Positions 1 to 13,200 of a DNA stretch of 64,000 nucleotides are shown here, piece by piece. Every line of letters begins with the position of its first letter. Position 1 is the stretch's first letter. Source of the DNA: Bathymodiolus brooksi. Taxonomy: Eukaryota > Mollusca > Bivalvia > Mytilida > Modiolidae. The DNA lies in the NCBI GenBank assembly GCA_963680875.1, contig OY804590.1, positions 18,660,886-18,724,885 on the forward strand, read 5' to 3'. The notes below the pieces were generated by a model that was not told the DNA's origin, made no database searches, and worked only from the letters and a program-made list of their open reading frames with translations. Position numbers and translations under genes: made by a program.

Positions 1-344
1 ACCTCCAGTGCTCCGGAAGGGTAAGCAGTTCCTGCTCACTAGTTCCTAATCCATATAAATTATGGATAATGTATGTTCCAACAATATTTCAGTTGTATCA
101 TATCAGTCAGTTGTATTGGTTGAGGAAAACAAAGTACTTTAAAATCACAGACACAGGTAACATTGAGCCAGGTGCTCACAAAGGTTAAGCAGTTCCTGTT
201 TCTTATAAGAAACCCCTCCTGTGTTACTCACAGTCAAGTCTGGTAAAAGTTTTGTTGGTGATAGTGTAAAGAAAAAAACTATGTAAACTATGAAAAGATC
301 AATTGTCATTTGAGAAATGGATATTTTGTAAGAAGAATTTTAAG
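1..344. repeat. fragments of a dispersed bivalve repeat module
   Basis: No coding exon is recognisable here. Two copies of a short module containing CTCCGGAAGGGTAAGCAG-like sequence followed by TTCCTG are seen at about 8-50 and, diverged, at 166-235. The same module recurs at 494-560, 27250-27300 and, inverted, at 34570-34640. I recognise it as common in mussel-type genomes but cannot name the family. Confidence 0.5.
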
Positions 345-560
345 ATACCAAAGGGGTAATCAGAATCCGTAAATCGAAGAAGGACAGACAACGCAATACC
401 CAAAAAGAAAAAGGACAAACAACAATCTGCAAAACATACACATAAAACTAAAGATCGAGTAACGCGAAACCCACTAAAAACTGGGGTAGAACTCAGGTGC
501 TCCGGAAAGGTAATCAGTTCCTTTCCTGCTCCACTAGTGGCACCCGTCGTGTTAATCTAG
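345..560 (+). repeat. dispersed interspersed repeat, copy 1
   Basis: The stretch starts with a motif like ACCAAAGGGGTAATCAGAA, runs through an A-rich middle (GGACAGACAAC, AAACTAAAGAT) and ends in the CTCCGGAAAGGTAATCAG module and GGCACCCGTCGTGTT. The same order of motifs recurs at 1408-1590, so it is a dispersed element and not unique sequence. No ORF is present. It is probably a non-autonomous element; its class is unknown. Confidence 0.55.
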
Positions 561-917
561 TTACAAACCCGGTAACTAACTGTCAACCAATCCATGTTGA
601 CAGCTGTAGAATTTTTCAACAAAAATCATCTAAAGTGATTCTTTTTCTCATATTCATGTGAGCAGACAGTTTTGAAATCTGGTAAATTATTAGATAATTT
701 TGGTAGACATGATTCCTAATGTATTCAGTAAGCACAATATTTGATGTTCATTATGAAAGGCAAGTCTGTAGTTAGAATTGTTCAAGGAAGACCTCAATAA
801 AATTGTAATGTGACATGTTCTTGTGGCTGGGGGGTCAAAATCCGGACCAAAAATAGTCGTAGTTCAAACGAAATTCTGATTTTAATATTCATAATTCAAG
901 CAAAATCTCAACTTTGA

Positions 918-990
918 TCGACGCCATGATATAGCTGAAATATTTCTAAAGTTGATGTTAAACACCAATCAATTAATCAATCAATCAACT
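918..990 (+). repeat. SINE 3' tail fragment
   Basis: The stretch has the conserved SINE 3' region (ATATAGCTGAAATATT, then GTTAAACACCAATCAAT) ending in a short CAAT/AATC repeat tail. The tRNA-like head is absent, so this is a truncated copy of the family seen intact at 53525-53785. Confidence 0.65.
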
Positions 991-1058
991 TTGATCATCC
1001 TTATTCAAGCAGAATCTTGACTTTAACAAATCCTTCTTGGTTTTCAGGGAAGGGTGAT

Positions 1059-1083
1059 GGGGGGGGGGGGGGGGGGGGGGGGG
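1059..1083. repeat. poly-G tract
   Basis: An uninterrupted run of about 25 G residues lies in the intron upstream of the first ATPase exon. Similar shorter G runs occur at about 2264, 23571 and 27531, and a 30-base C run at 26068. Lengths of such runs are unreliable in sequencing. Confidence 0.8.
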
Positions 1084-1172
1084 CTCCCTTTATGGTTGTG
1101 AGAGGTACTGCACATATTACATCAATACAATGACATATATATGGTGTTTAAAAAATGAAATCTTTTTTGCAG

Positions 1173-1261
1173 ATTTTTTCTGTGGTAATTTAGTATTCTG
1201 TTTGGCATGTACAATGTGGTTACATATTCATCCAGTGGAGTGGTTTAAAGAATTAATGGAG
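1173..1261 (+). CDS. ATP13A2: P5B ATPase exon encoding the penultimate membrane helix
   Basis: The acceptor is TTTTTTGCAG (AG at 1171-1172) and the donor is GAG|GTCAGT. The 89-bp exon supplies the last two bases of a split codon and 29 codons, rich in F, L, V and C with a MWLHIHP turn, as expected for a transmembrane helix and its lumenal loop. Confidence 0.8.
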
Positions 1262-4200
1262 GTCAGTACTCAAGAACAGAAATTATTTTACTTTTTTGTT
1301 CAATTTATCACAGGATTTGATGAGCTTATGAAGTCATGCAGTGTCTGACATTTTCTATCATAAACTTTCCACATTTTAATTTTCTTCATTGGTCCAAGAA
1401 AAGTTTGAAAATACCAAAGGGGTAATCAGAAGCTTCAAGTCAAAAAGGACAGACAACACAATGTCCAAAAGACACACAATGAGCTGCATCACATTACACA
1501 GAAAACTAAAGATTAAGCCCCACAAAAAACCTAGAGTGATTTCAGGGGATCTAGAATGGTAAGCAGATTCTGCTTCACTTGTTGGTTATGGTTATTAACA
1601 CCACTTTCAACAATATTTCAATTATATTGTTGCAGTCAGTTTTATTGGTGGAGGAAACTTGAGTACCCAGAGAAAACCACCAACCTACCGTAAGTCACTG
1701 GCAAACTTTATCACATAATGTTGTATCGAGTACACATCTCCTTGAGTGGGATTTGAACTCACAACTTTAGTTGTGATAGGCTTTGATTGCACAGGTAGTT
1801 GTAAATCCAACTATCATGCGATGGAATTTAATTAAAGCTTTTTTAACTAGACTGCAGGCAAATGTAATTAATTAAATCTGTAGAAATGTCCATAGTTGTA
1901 TGTTAGGTACATGTATCTGACTTAATTATCATGTATAAGCTTCAAGCTCTCAACTGTACTGTATATTCTTGTTCTATTTTTAGTTGAAAGATATTCCATC
2001 TATGGAATATAAAGGGTTTTATTTTGGGATCATCGCAATTAACTTCCTGCTGTCATTATTGGTTGAGGTAATATTATTTATAGCTTTGTTGATGTACAAG
2101 TACAGATAAAAATGTCATCTTTCTGCTCAGATATCTTATTTTGATCATTGATAAACTTGATGTAAGTAGAACACCAAGGTCTGGATAGCTAGTGACAGTA
2201 TGTTTGTGTTTACCTACTAGAAATAAAGATAAAGCGTTTTTAGGGAACGACCATTTAACTTGAAGGGGGGGGGGGTTATGGGTTTTTTCTAAAAAAAATA
2301 TTCTGATTCCCAATGTTGCTGAAAAAAATATTCTGATTTTGGTGGAGGAAAAAAAACTTAATCTGATTCAGAGTTTTTGTCATATAACCTAATGTTAAAT
2401 TCTGGAAAAAAAATTTGCGCTTTGTGCGACAAAAAAAATAAATATTCTAACTCTTGTGTTGTCCAAAAAAAAAATTTCTGAACGAAATAAAAAACCATAA
2501 CCCCCCCCTTCAAGTTAAATGGTCGGTCCCTTAGTGTTTTACATGTGTTTAAACAATGTTTCAGTCATATCATGACAGTTTTATTAGTGGAGGAAACTGT
2601 AACCAAGAGTAAACCATAGTTACCAGAAGTTACTAATAAACTTTATCACGTAAAATTGTATCAAGTTCACCTCGACTTGTGCAGAACTCACAACATTAGT
2701 GGTGATAGGAACTGATTGTATAAGTAGCTGTAGATCCAACTAACATTTGATCATGGCTCTAGAATTGGAAATTAACAGGTCAACAGTAATGGTTGACAAT
2801 GTAACTAGCACCAACCATATGAGCCACTCCTCTGTCAAACCAGTCCCAACAATATAAGCCACTCCTCTGTCAAATCAGCCCCAACAATATGAGCCACTCC
2901 TCTGTCAAACCAGCCCTAACAATATGAGCCACTCCTGTCAAACCAGCCCTAACAATATGAGCCACTCCTCTGTCAAACCAGCCCCAACAATATGAGCCAC
3001 TCCTCTGTCAAATGTCTAAATACAAAAATTATGTGATGTCAGGAATAATTATGACAGTATTTGTAAGATTTCATCACCTATAGTTTGTTTTCTTGTTGAT
3101 AATCCAACATCTGAGAAATAAAATTCTATACTTTAAATAACGTACATCAATATGACAAAGATAACCAGATGTAGTGTTAATAGACAAGTAAAGAGTAAAT
3201 GTTGGCGTGTTAATACTTGCAACAGCCCCCAGTCTACAGTACTCTTTACTTGTCTATTAACACTTGAAACAGGCCCCAGCACTACAAAGTCAAGAGATTC
3301 TGAATAGACCAGTTTTTGTGCTAGAAATTCTGAAAAGTGTCTGAAAATTACTCAAAATTCTGAAAAGATTCTGAACAGATTCTGAACATTGCTGAAAATT
3401 CTGAACAGATTCTGAAAATTCTGAACAGATTCTGAACATTGCTGAAAATTCTGAACAGATTCTGAAAATTGCTGAAAATTCTGAACAGATTCTGAACATT
3501 ACTGAAAATTCTGAACAGATTCTGAACATTGCTGAAAATTCTGAACAGATTCTGAACATTAATGAAAATTCTGAACAGATTCTGAACATTATCTTTCTTC
3601 TTAAATCAATATATTTTACTTCATTTTCATTAGATTTTAACTAAATATAGAATGTGATATTTCATTAATTAATTATTTTAAAAAAAATTAGAACAGCTAT
3701 ATTATTTCATTTCTCATTAAATTTGACATTTTCTTTATCTTTCTTCTTAAATCAATATATTTTATTTCATTTTCGTTAGATTTTAACTAATTATGGAAAG
3801 GGATCAGAGAAAGGATATTTTACTAATTAATTTTTTTAAATTAAATTACAACAACTATAGTATTTCATTTCTTATTAGATTGGTCATTTTCTTTATATCA
3901 AATTTTTCATCTTAAATCAATATTATTTTACTTCATTTTCATTAGATTTTTACTAAATATAGCATGTGATATGTCACTAATTAATTATTTAAGAAAAATT
4001 AAATTTAAGCAACTATATTATTTCATTTTTTATTAAATTTGTCATTTTAATATCAATTTTTTTCTTCTTAATTCAATGTATTTTACTTCATTTTTAAGAA
4101 TTAATTAAAAAACTTTGAAGTGGCCCCAACTTAAGTGCTAAAACAACAATCTACACTATAAGTATGTAAGTAAGAGCAAAACAATTTTTTTGACCTGTAT

Positions 4201-7200
4201 ATCATAAAACAGTATGGTATCAATTGCCAATTGATAAACCTGTATCCAGTTTAAATATATTAGAGAGGTGTCGTATCCCTGCATGGATTCTGCTGAAAAT
4301 TCTGAACAGATTATGAACATTTTAACTAAATATATCATGTAATATTTCACTGATTAATTACATTTTAAAATTAAATTACAACAAATATATTATTTCATTT
4401 CTCATTAAAGTTGACATTTTCATTATTTCATTTTCATTAGATCTTAACTAAATATAGAAAGGGATATTTCACTAATTATTTTTTTAAATTAGATTACAAT
4501 AGCTATATTATTTCATTTCTTATTAAATTTGTCATTTTCTTTATTTCAAATTTTTCTTCTTAAATCAGTATGTTTTACTTCAATTTTAAAAATTGATTAA
4601 AAACCAACTTAAGTGCTAAAACAACAATCTACACTCACTATAAGTAAGTATGTTTGTGAGAGCAAAATAATTTTATTGACCTGTATATCATAAAAACAGT
4701 ATGGTATCAATTTGCCAATTGATAAAACCTGCATCCAGTGAAATATTACATGATATATTTAGTTAAAATGTTCATACTCTGTTCAGAATTTTCAGCAGAA
4801 TCCATGCAGGGATATGACACCTCTCTAATATATTTAAACTGGATACATGTTTATCAATTGGCAATTGATACCATACTGTTTTATGATATATAGGTCAAAA
4901 AAATTGTTTTGCTCTTACTTACATACTTATAGTGTAGATTGTTGTTCTAGCACTTAAGTTGGGGCCACTTCAAAGTTGTTAATTAATTTTTAAAAATGAA
5001 GTAAAATACATTGAATTAACAAGAATAAAATTGATATAAAAATGTAAACTGGGGGATGTTTCAAGTGTTAATAGACAAGTAAAGAGTACTGTAGACTGGG
5101 GGCTGTTTCAAGTGTTAATAGACAAGTAAAGAGTACTGTAGACAGGGGGCTGTTTCAAGTGTTAATAGACAAGTAAAGAGTACTGTAGACTGGGGGCTGT
5201 TTCAAGTGTTAATAGACAAGTAAAGAGTACTGCAGACTGGGGGCTGTTTCAAGTGTTAATAGACAAGTAAAGAGTACTGTAGACTGGGGGCTGTTTCAAG
5301 TGTTAATAGACAAGTAAAGAGTACTGTAGACTGGGGGCTGTTTCAAGTGTTAATAGACAAGTAAAGAGTACTGTAGACTGGGGGCTGTTTCAAGTGTTAA
5401 TAGACAAGTAAAGAGTACTGCAGACTGGGGGCTGTTTCAAGTGTTAATAGACAAGTAAAGAGTACTGTAGACTGGGGACTGTTTCAAGTGTTAATAGACA
5501 AGTAAAGAGTACTGTAGACTGGGGGCTGTTTCAAGTGTTAATAGACAAGTAAAGAGTACTGTAGACTGGGGGCTGTTTCAAGTGTTAATAGACAAGTAAA
5601 GAGTACTGCAGACTGGGGGCTGTTTCAAGTGTTAATAGACAAGTAAAGAGTACTGCAGACTGGGGGCTGTTTCAAGTGTTAATAGACAAGTAAAGTAAAG
5701 AGTACTGCAGACTGGGGGCTGTTTCAAGTGTTAATAGACAAGTAAAGAGTACTGGGGGCTGTTTCAAGTGTTAATAGACAAGTAAAGAGTACTGTAGACT
5801 GGGGGCTGTTTCAAGTGTTAATAGACAAGTAAAGAGTACTGTAGACTGGGGACTGTTTCAAGTGTTAATAGACAAGTAAAGTAAAGAGTACTGTAGACTG
5901 GGGGCTGTTTCAAGTGTTAATAGACAAGTAAAGAGTACTGCAGACTGGGGGCTGTTTCAAGTGTTAATAGACAAGTAAAGAGTACTGCAGACTGGGGACT
6001 GTTTCAAGTGTTAATAGACAAGTAAAGAGTACTGTAGACTGGGGGCTGTTTCAAGTGTTAATAGACAAGTAAAGAGTACTGTAGACTGGGGACTGTTTCA
6101 AGTGTTAATAGACAAGTAAAGAGTACTGGGGACTGTTTCACACTCGTTTTAAGTTATTTTCATTTTTGTAGACCCTACTGTGACTGAAATATAGAACAGT
6201 AATAAAAGCACTGTTCATTTACTTTAATTTGTGTCTAAGTGTAATGTTGGATAATCTCTGATATTCATATACATCCATATCCTTTCTTGCTATATAGGGG
6301 AGACTCTAGTCTGCATTTGTCTCTTTATAGTAAAAGAAACAGTAATATCATCTGTTTTAATGTAAAGAAACAGTAATATCATCTGTTTTAATGTAAAGAA
6401 ACAGTAATATCATCTGTTTTAATGTAAAGAAACAGTAATATCATCTGTTTTAATGTAAAGAAACAGTAATATCATCTGTTTTAATGTAAAGAAACAGTAA
6501 TATCATCTGTTTTAATGTAAAGAAACAGTAATATCATCTGTTTTAATGTAAAGAAACAGTAATATCATCTGTTTTAATGTAAAGAAACAGTAATATCATC
6601 TGTTTTATTGTAAAGAAACAGTAATATCATCTGTTTTAATGTAAAGAAACAGTAATATCATCTGTTTTAATGTAAAGAAACAGTAATATCATCTGTTTTA
6701 ATGTAAAGAAACAGTAATATCATCTGTTTTAATGTAAAGAAACAGTAATATCATCTGTTTTAATGTAAAGAAACAGTAATATCATCTGTTTTATTGTAAA
6801 GAAACAGTAATATCATCTGTTTTAATGTAAAGAAACAGTAATATCATCTGTTTTAATGTAAAGAAACAGTAATATCATCTGTTTTAATGTAAAGAAACAG
6901 TAATATCATCTGTTTTAATGTAAAGAAACAGTAATATCATCTTTTTATTGTAAAGAAACAGTAATATCATCTGTTTTAATGTAAAGAAACAGTAATATCA
7001 TCTGTTTTATTGTAAAGAAACAGTAATATCATCTGTTTTAATGTAAAGAAACAGTAATATCATCTGTTTTAATGTAAAGAAACAGTAATATCATCTGTTT
7101 TAATGTAAAGAAACAGTAATATCATCTGTTTTAATGTAAAGAAACAGTAATATCATCTGTTTTAATGTAAAGAAACAGTAATATCATCTGTTTTAATGTA

Positions 7201-10200
7201 AAGAAACAGTAATATCATCTGTTTTAATGTAAAGAAACAGTAATATCATCTGTTTTAATGTAAAGAAACAGTAATATCATCTGTTTTATTGTAAAGAAAC
7301 AGTAATATCATCTGTTTTAATGTAAAGAAACAGTAATATCATCTGTTTTAATGTAAAGAAACAGTAATATCATCTGTTTTAATGTAAAGAAACAGTAATA
7401 TCATCTGTTTTAATGTAAAGAAACAGTAATATCATCTGTTTTAATGTAAAGAAACAGTAATATCATCTGTTTTAATGTAAAGAAACAGTAATATCATCTG
7501 TTTTATTGTAAAGAAACAGTAATATCATCTGTTTTAATGTAAAGAAACAGTAATATCATCTGTTTTAATGTAATGAAACAGTAATATCAACTGTTTTAAT
7601 GTAAAGAAACAGTAATATCATCTGTTTTAATGTAAAGAAACAGTAATATCATCTGTTTTAATGTAAAGAAACAGTAATATCATCTGTTTTATTGTAAAGA
7701 AACAGTAATATCATCTGTTTTAATGTAAAGAAACAGTAATATCATCTGTTTTAATGTAAAGAAACAGTAATATCATCTGTTTTAATGTAAAGAAACAGTA
7801 ATATCATCTGTTTTAATGTAAAGAAACATTAATATCATCTGTTTTAATGTAAAGAAACAGTAATATCATCTGTTTTATTGTAAAGAAACAGTAATATCAT
7901 CTGTTTTAATGTAAAGAAACAGTAATATCATCTGTTTTAATGTAAAGAAACAGTAATATCATCTGTTTTAATGTAAAGAAACAGTAATATCATCTGTTTT
8001 ATTGTAAAGAAACAGTAATATCATCTGTTTTAATGTAAAGAAACAATAATATCATCTGTTTTAATGTAAAGAAACAGTAATATCATCTGTTTTAATGTAA
8101 AGAAACAGTAATATCATCTGTTTTAATGTAAAGAAACAGTAATATCATCTGTTTTATTGTAAAGAAACAGTAATATCATCTGTTTTAATGTAAAGAAACA
8201 GTAATATCATCTGTTTTAATGTAAAGAAACAGTAATATCATCTGTTTTAATGTAAAGAAACAGTAATATCATCTGTTTTATTGTAAAGAAACAGTAATAT
8301 CATCTGTTTTAATGTAAAGAAACAGTAATATCATCTGTTTTATTGTAAAGAAACAGTAATATCATCTGTTTTAATGTAAAGAAACAGTAATATCATCTGT
8401 TTTAATGTAAAGAAACAGTAATATCATCTGTTTTAATGTAAAGAAACAGTAATATCATCTGTTTTAATGTAAAGAAACAGTAATATCATCTGTTTTAATG
8501 TAAAGAAACAGTAATATCATCTGTTTTAATGTAAAGAAACAGTAATATCATCTGTTTTAATGTAAAGAAACAGTAATATCATCTGTTTTAATGTAAAGAA
8601 ACAGTAATATCATCTGTTTTAATGTAAAGAAACAGTAATATCATCTGTTTTATTGTAAAGAAACAGTAATATCATCTGTTTTAATGTAAAGAAACAGTAA
8701 TATCATCTGTTTTAATGTAAAGAAACAGTAATATCATCTGTTTTAATGTAAAGAAACAGTAATATCATCTGTTTTAATGTAAAGAAACAGTAATATCATC
8801 TGTTTTATTGTAAAGAAACAGTAATATCATCTGTTTTAATGTAAAGAAACAGTAATATCACCTGTTTTAATGTAAAGAAACAGTAATATCACCTGTTTTA
8901 ATGTAAAGAAACAGTAATATCATCTGTTTTAATGTAAAGAAACAGTAATATCATCTGTTTTAATGTAAAGAAACAGTAATATCATCTGTTTTATTGTAAA
9001 GAAACAGTAATATCATCTGTTTTAATGTAAAGAAACAGTAATATCATCTGTTTTAATGTAAAGAAACAGTAATATCATCTGTTTTAATGTAAAGAAACAG
9101 TAATATCATCTGTTTTAATGTAAAGAAACAGTAATATCATCTGTTTTAATGTAAAGAAACAGTAATATCATCTGTTTTAATGTAAAGAAACAGTAATATC
9201 ATCTGTTTTATTGTAAAGAAACAGTAATATCATCTGTTTTAATGTAAAGAAACAGTAATATCATCTGTTTTAATGTAAAGAAACAGTAATTTCATCTGTT
9301 TTAATGTAAAGAAACAGTAATGTCATCTGTTTTAATGTAAAGAAACAGTAATATCATCTGTTTTAATGTAAAGAAACAGTAATATCATCTGTTTTATTGT
9401 AAAGAAACAGTAATATCATCTGTTTTAATGTAAAGAAACAGTAATATCATCTGTTTTAATGTAAAGAAACAGTAATATCATCTGTTTTAATGTAAAGAAA
9501 CAGTAATATCATCTGTTTTAATGTAAAGAAACAGTAATATCATCTGTTTTATTGTAAAGAAACAGTAATATCATCTGTTTTAATGTAAAGAAACAGTAAT
9601 ATCATCTGTTTTAATGTAAAGAAGCAGTAATATCATCTGTTTTAATGTAAAGAAACAGTAATATCATCTGTTTTAATGTAAAGAAACAGTAATATCATCT
9701 GTTTTAATGTAAAGAAACAGTAATATCATCTGTTTTAATGTAAAGAAACAGTAATATCATCTGTTTTAATGTAAAGAAACAGTAATATCATCTGTTTTAT
9801 TGTAAAGAAACAGTAATATCATCTGTTTTAATGTAAAGAAACAGTAATATCATCTGTTTTAATGTAAAGAAACAGTAATATCATCTGTTTTAATGTAAAG
9901 AAACAGTAATATCATCTGTTTTATTGTAAAGAAACAGTAATATCATCTGTTTTAATGTAAAGAAACAGTAATATCATCTGTTTTAATGTAAAGAAACAGT
10001 AATATCATCTGTTTTAATGTAAAGAAACAGTAATATCATCTGTTTTAATGTAAAGAAACAGTAATATCATCTGTTTTAATGTAAAGAAACAGTAATATCA
10101 TCTGTTTTAATGTAAAGAAACAGTAATATCATCTGTTTTAATGTAAAGAAACAGTAATATCATCTGTTTTAATGTAAAGAAACAGTAATATCATCTGTTT

Positions 10201-13200
10201 TATTGTAAAGAAACAGTAATATCATCTGTTTTAATGTAAAGAAACAGTAATATCATCTGTTTTAATGTAAAGAAACAGTAATATCATCTGTTTTAATGTA
10301 AAGAAACAGTAATATCATCTGTTTTAATGTAAAGAAACAGTAATATCATCTGTTTTAATGTAAAGAAACAGTAATATCATCTGTTTTAATGTAAAGAAAC
10401 AGTAATATCATCTGTTTTAATGTAAAGAAACAGTAATATCATCTGTTTTAATGTAAAGAAACAGTAATATCATCTGTTTTAATGTAAAGAAACAGTAATA
10501 TCATCTGTTTTAATGTAAAGAAACAGTAATATCATCTGTTTTAATGTAAAGAAACAGTAATATCATCTGTTTTAATGTAAAGAAACAGTAATATCATCTG
10601 TTTTAATGTAAAGAAACAGTAATATCATCTGTTTTATTGTAAAGAAACAGTAATATCATCTGTTTTAATGTAAAGAAACAGTAATATCATCTGTTTTAAT
10701 GTAAAGAAACAGTAATATCATCTGTTTTAATGTAAAGAAACAGTAATATCATCTGTTTTAATGTAAAGAAACAGTAATATCATCTGTTTTAATGTAAAGA
10801 AACAGTAATATCATCTGTTTTAATGTAAAGAAACAGTAATATCATCTGTTTTAATGTAAAGAAACAGTAATATCATCTGTTTTAATGTAAAGAAACAGTA
10901 ATATCATCTGTTTTAATGTAAAGAAACAGTAATATCATCTGTTTTAATGTAAAGAAACAGTAATATCATCTGTTTTAATGTAAAGAAACAGTAATATCAT
11001 CTGTTTTAATGTAAAGAAACAGTAATATCATCTGTTTTAATGTAAAGAAACAGTAATATCATCTGTTTTAATGTAAAGAAACAGTAATATCATCTGTTTT
11101 AATGTAAAGAAACAGTAATATCATCTGTTTTAATGTAAAGAAACAGTAATATCATCTGTTTTAATGTAAAGAAACAGTAATATCATCTGTTTTAATGTAA
11201 AGAAACAGTAATATCATCTGTTTTAATGTAAAGAAACAGTAATATCATCTGTTTTAATGTAAAGAAACAGTAATATCATCTGTTTTAATGTAAAGAAACA
11301 GTAATATCATCTGTTTTAATGTAAAGAAACAGTAATATCATCTGTTTTAATGTAAAGAAACAGTAATATCATCTGTTTTAATGTAAAGAAACAGTAATAT
11401 CATCTGTTTTAATGTAAAGAAACAGTAATATCATCTGTTTTAATGTAAAGAAACAGTAATATCATCTGTTTTAATGTAAAGAAACAGTAATATCATCTGT
11501 TTTAATGTAAAGAAACAGTAATATCATCTGTTTTAATGTAAAGAAACAGTAATATCATCTGTTTTAATGTAAAGAAACAGTAATATCATCTGTTTTAATG
11601 TAAAGAAACAGTAATATCATCTGTTTTAATGTAAAGAAACAGTAATATCATCTGTTTTAATGTAAAGAAACAGTAATATCATCTGTTTTAATGTAAAGAA
11701 ACAGTAATATCATCTGTTTTAATGTAAAGAAACAGTAATATCATCTGTTTTAATGTAAAGAAACAGTAATATCATCTGTTTTAATGTAAAGAAACAGTAA
11801 TATCATCTGTTTTAATGTAAAGAAACAGTAATATCATCTGTTTTAATGTAAAGAAACAGTAATATCATCTGTTTTAATGTAAAGAAACAGTAATATCATC
11901 TGTTTTAATGTAAAGAAACAGTAATATCATCTGTTTTAATGTAAAGAAACAGTAATATCATCTGTTTTAATGTAAAGAAACAGTAATATCATCTGTTTTA
12001 ATGTAAAGAAACAGTAATATCATCTGTTTTAATGTAAAGAAACAGTAATATCATCTGTTTTAATGTAAAGAAACAGTAATATCATCTGTTTTAATGTAAA
12101 GAAACAGTAATATCATCTGTTTTAATGTAAAGAAACAGTAATATCATCTGTTTTAATGTAAAGAAACAGTAATATCATCTGTTTTAATGTAAAGAAACAG
12201 TAATATCATCTGTTTTAATGTAAAGAAACAGTAATATCATCTGTTTTAATGTAAAGAAACAGTAATATCATCTGTTTTAATGTAAAGAAACAGTAATATC
12301 ATCTGTTTTAATGTAAAGAAACAGTAATATCATCTGTTTTAATGTAAAGAAACAGTAATATCATCTGTTTTAATGTAAAGAAACAGTAATATCATCTGTT
12401 TTAATGTAAAGAAACAGTAATATCATCTGTTTTAATGTAAAGAAACAGTAATATCATCTGTTTTAATGTAAAGAAACAGTAATATCATCTGTTTTAATGT
12501 AAAGAAACAGTAATATCATCTGTTTTAATGTAAAGAAACAGTAATATCATCTGTTTTAATGTAAAGAAACAGTAATATCATCTGTTTTAATGTAAAGAAA
12601 CAGTAATATCATCTGTTTTAATGTAAAGAAACAGTAATATCATCTGTTTTAATGTAAAGAAACAGTAATATCATCTGTTTTAATGTAAAGAAACAGTAAT
12701 ATCATCTGTTTTAATGTAAAGAAACAGTAATATCATCTGTTTTAATGTAAAGAAACAGTAATATCATCTGTTTTAATGTAAAGAAACAGTAATATCATCT
12801 GTTTTAATGTAAAGAAACAGTAATATCATCTGTTTTAATGTAAAGAAACAGTAATATCATCTGTTTTAATGTAAAGAAACAGTAATATCATCTGTTTTAA
12901 TGTAAAGAAACAGTAATATCATCTGTTTTAATGTAAAGAAACAGTAATATCATCTGTTTTAATGTAAAGAAACAGTAATATCATCTGTTTTAATGTAAAG
13001 AAACAGTAATATCATCTGTTTTAATGTAAAGAAACAGTAATATCATCTGTTTTANNNNNNNNNNNNNNNNNNNNNNNNNNNNNNNNNNNNNNNNNNNNNN
13101 NNNNNNNNNNNNNNNNNNNNNNNNNNNNNNNNNNNNNNNNNNNNNNNNNNNNNNNNNNNNNNNNNNNNNNNNNNNNNNNNNNNNNNNNNNNNNNNNNNNN

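Larger units (their letters stand above)
1262..1983 (+). other. intron of the P5B ATPase gene (722 bp)
   Basis: A short GT-AG intron. It holds a dispersed repeat (1408-1590) and a minus-strand SINE (about 1595-1830); nothing else was recognised. Confidence 0.75.

Noticed and set aside
3290..3589. 99-residue minus-strand open frame with repeated [10 protein letters not shown]
   Set aside because: It arises from a 30-bp tandem repeat whose period is a multiple of three; it lies in an intron and has no splice or homology support.
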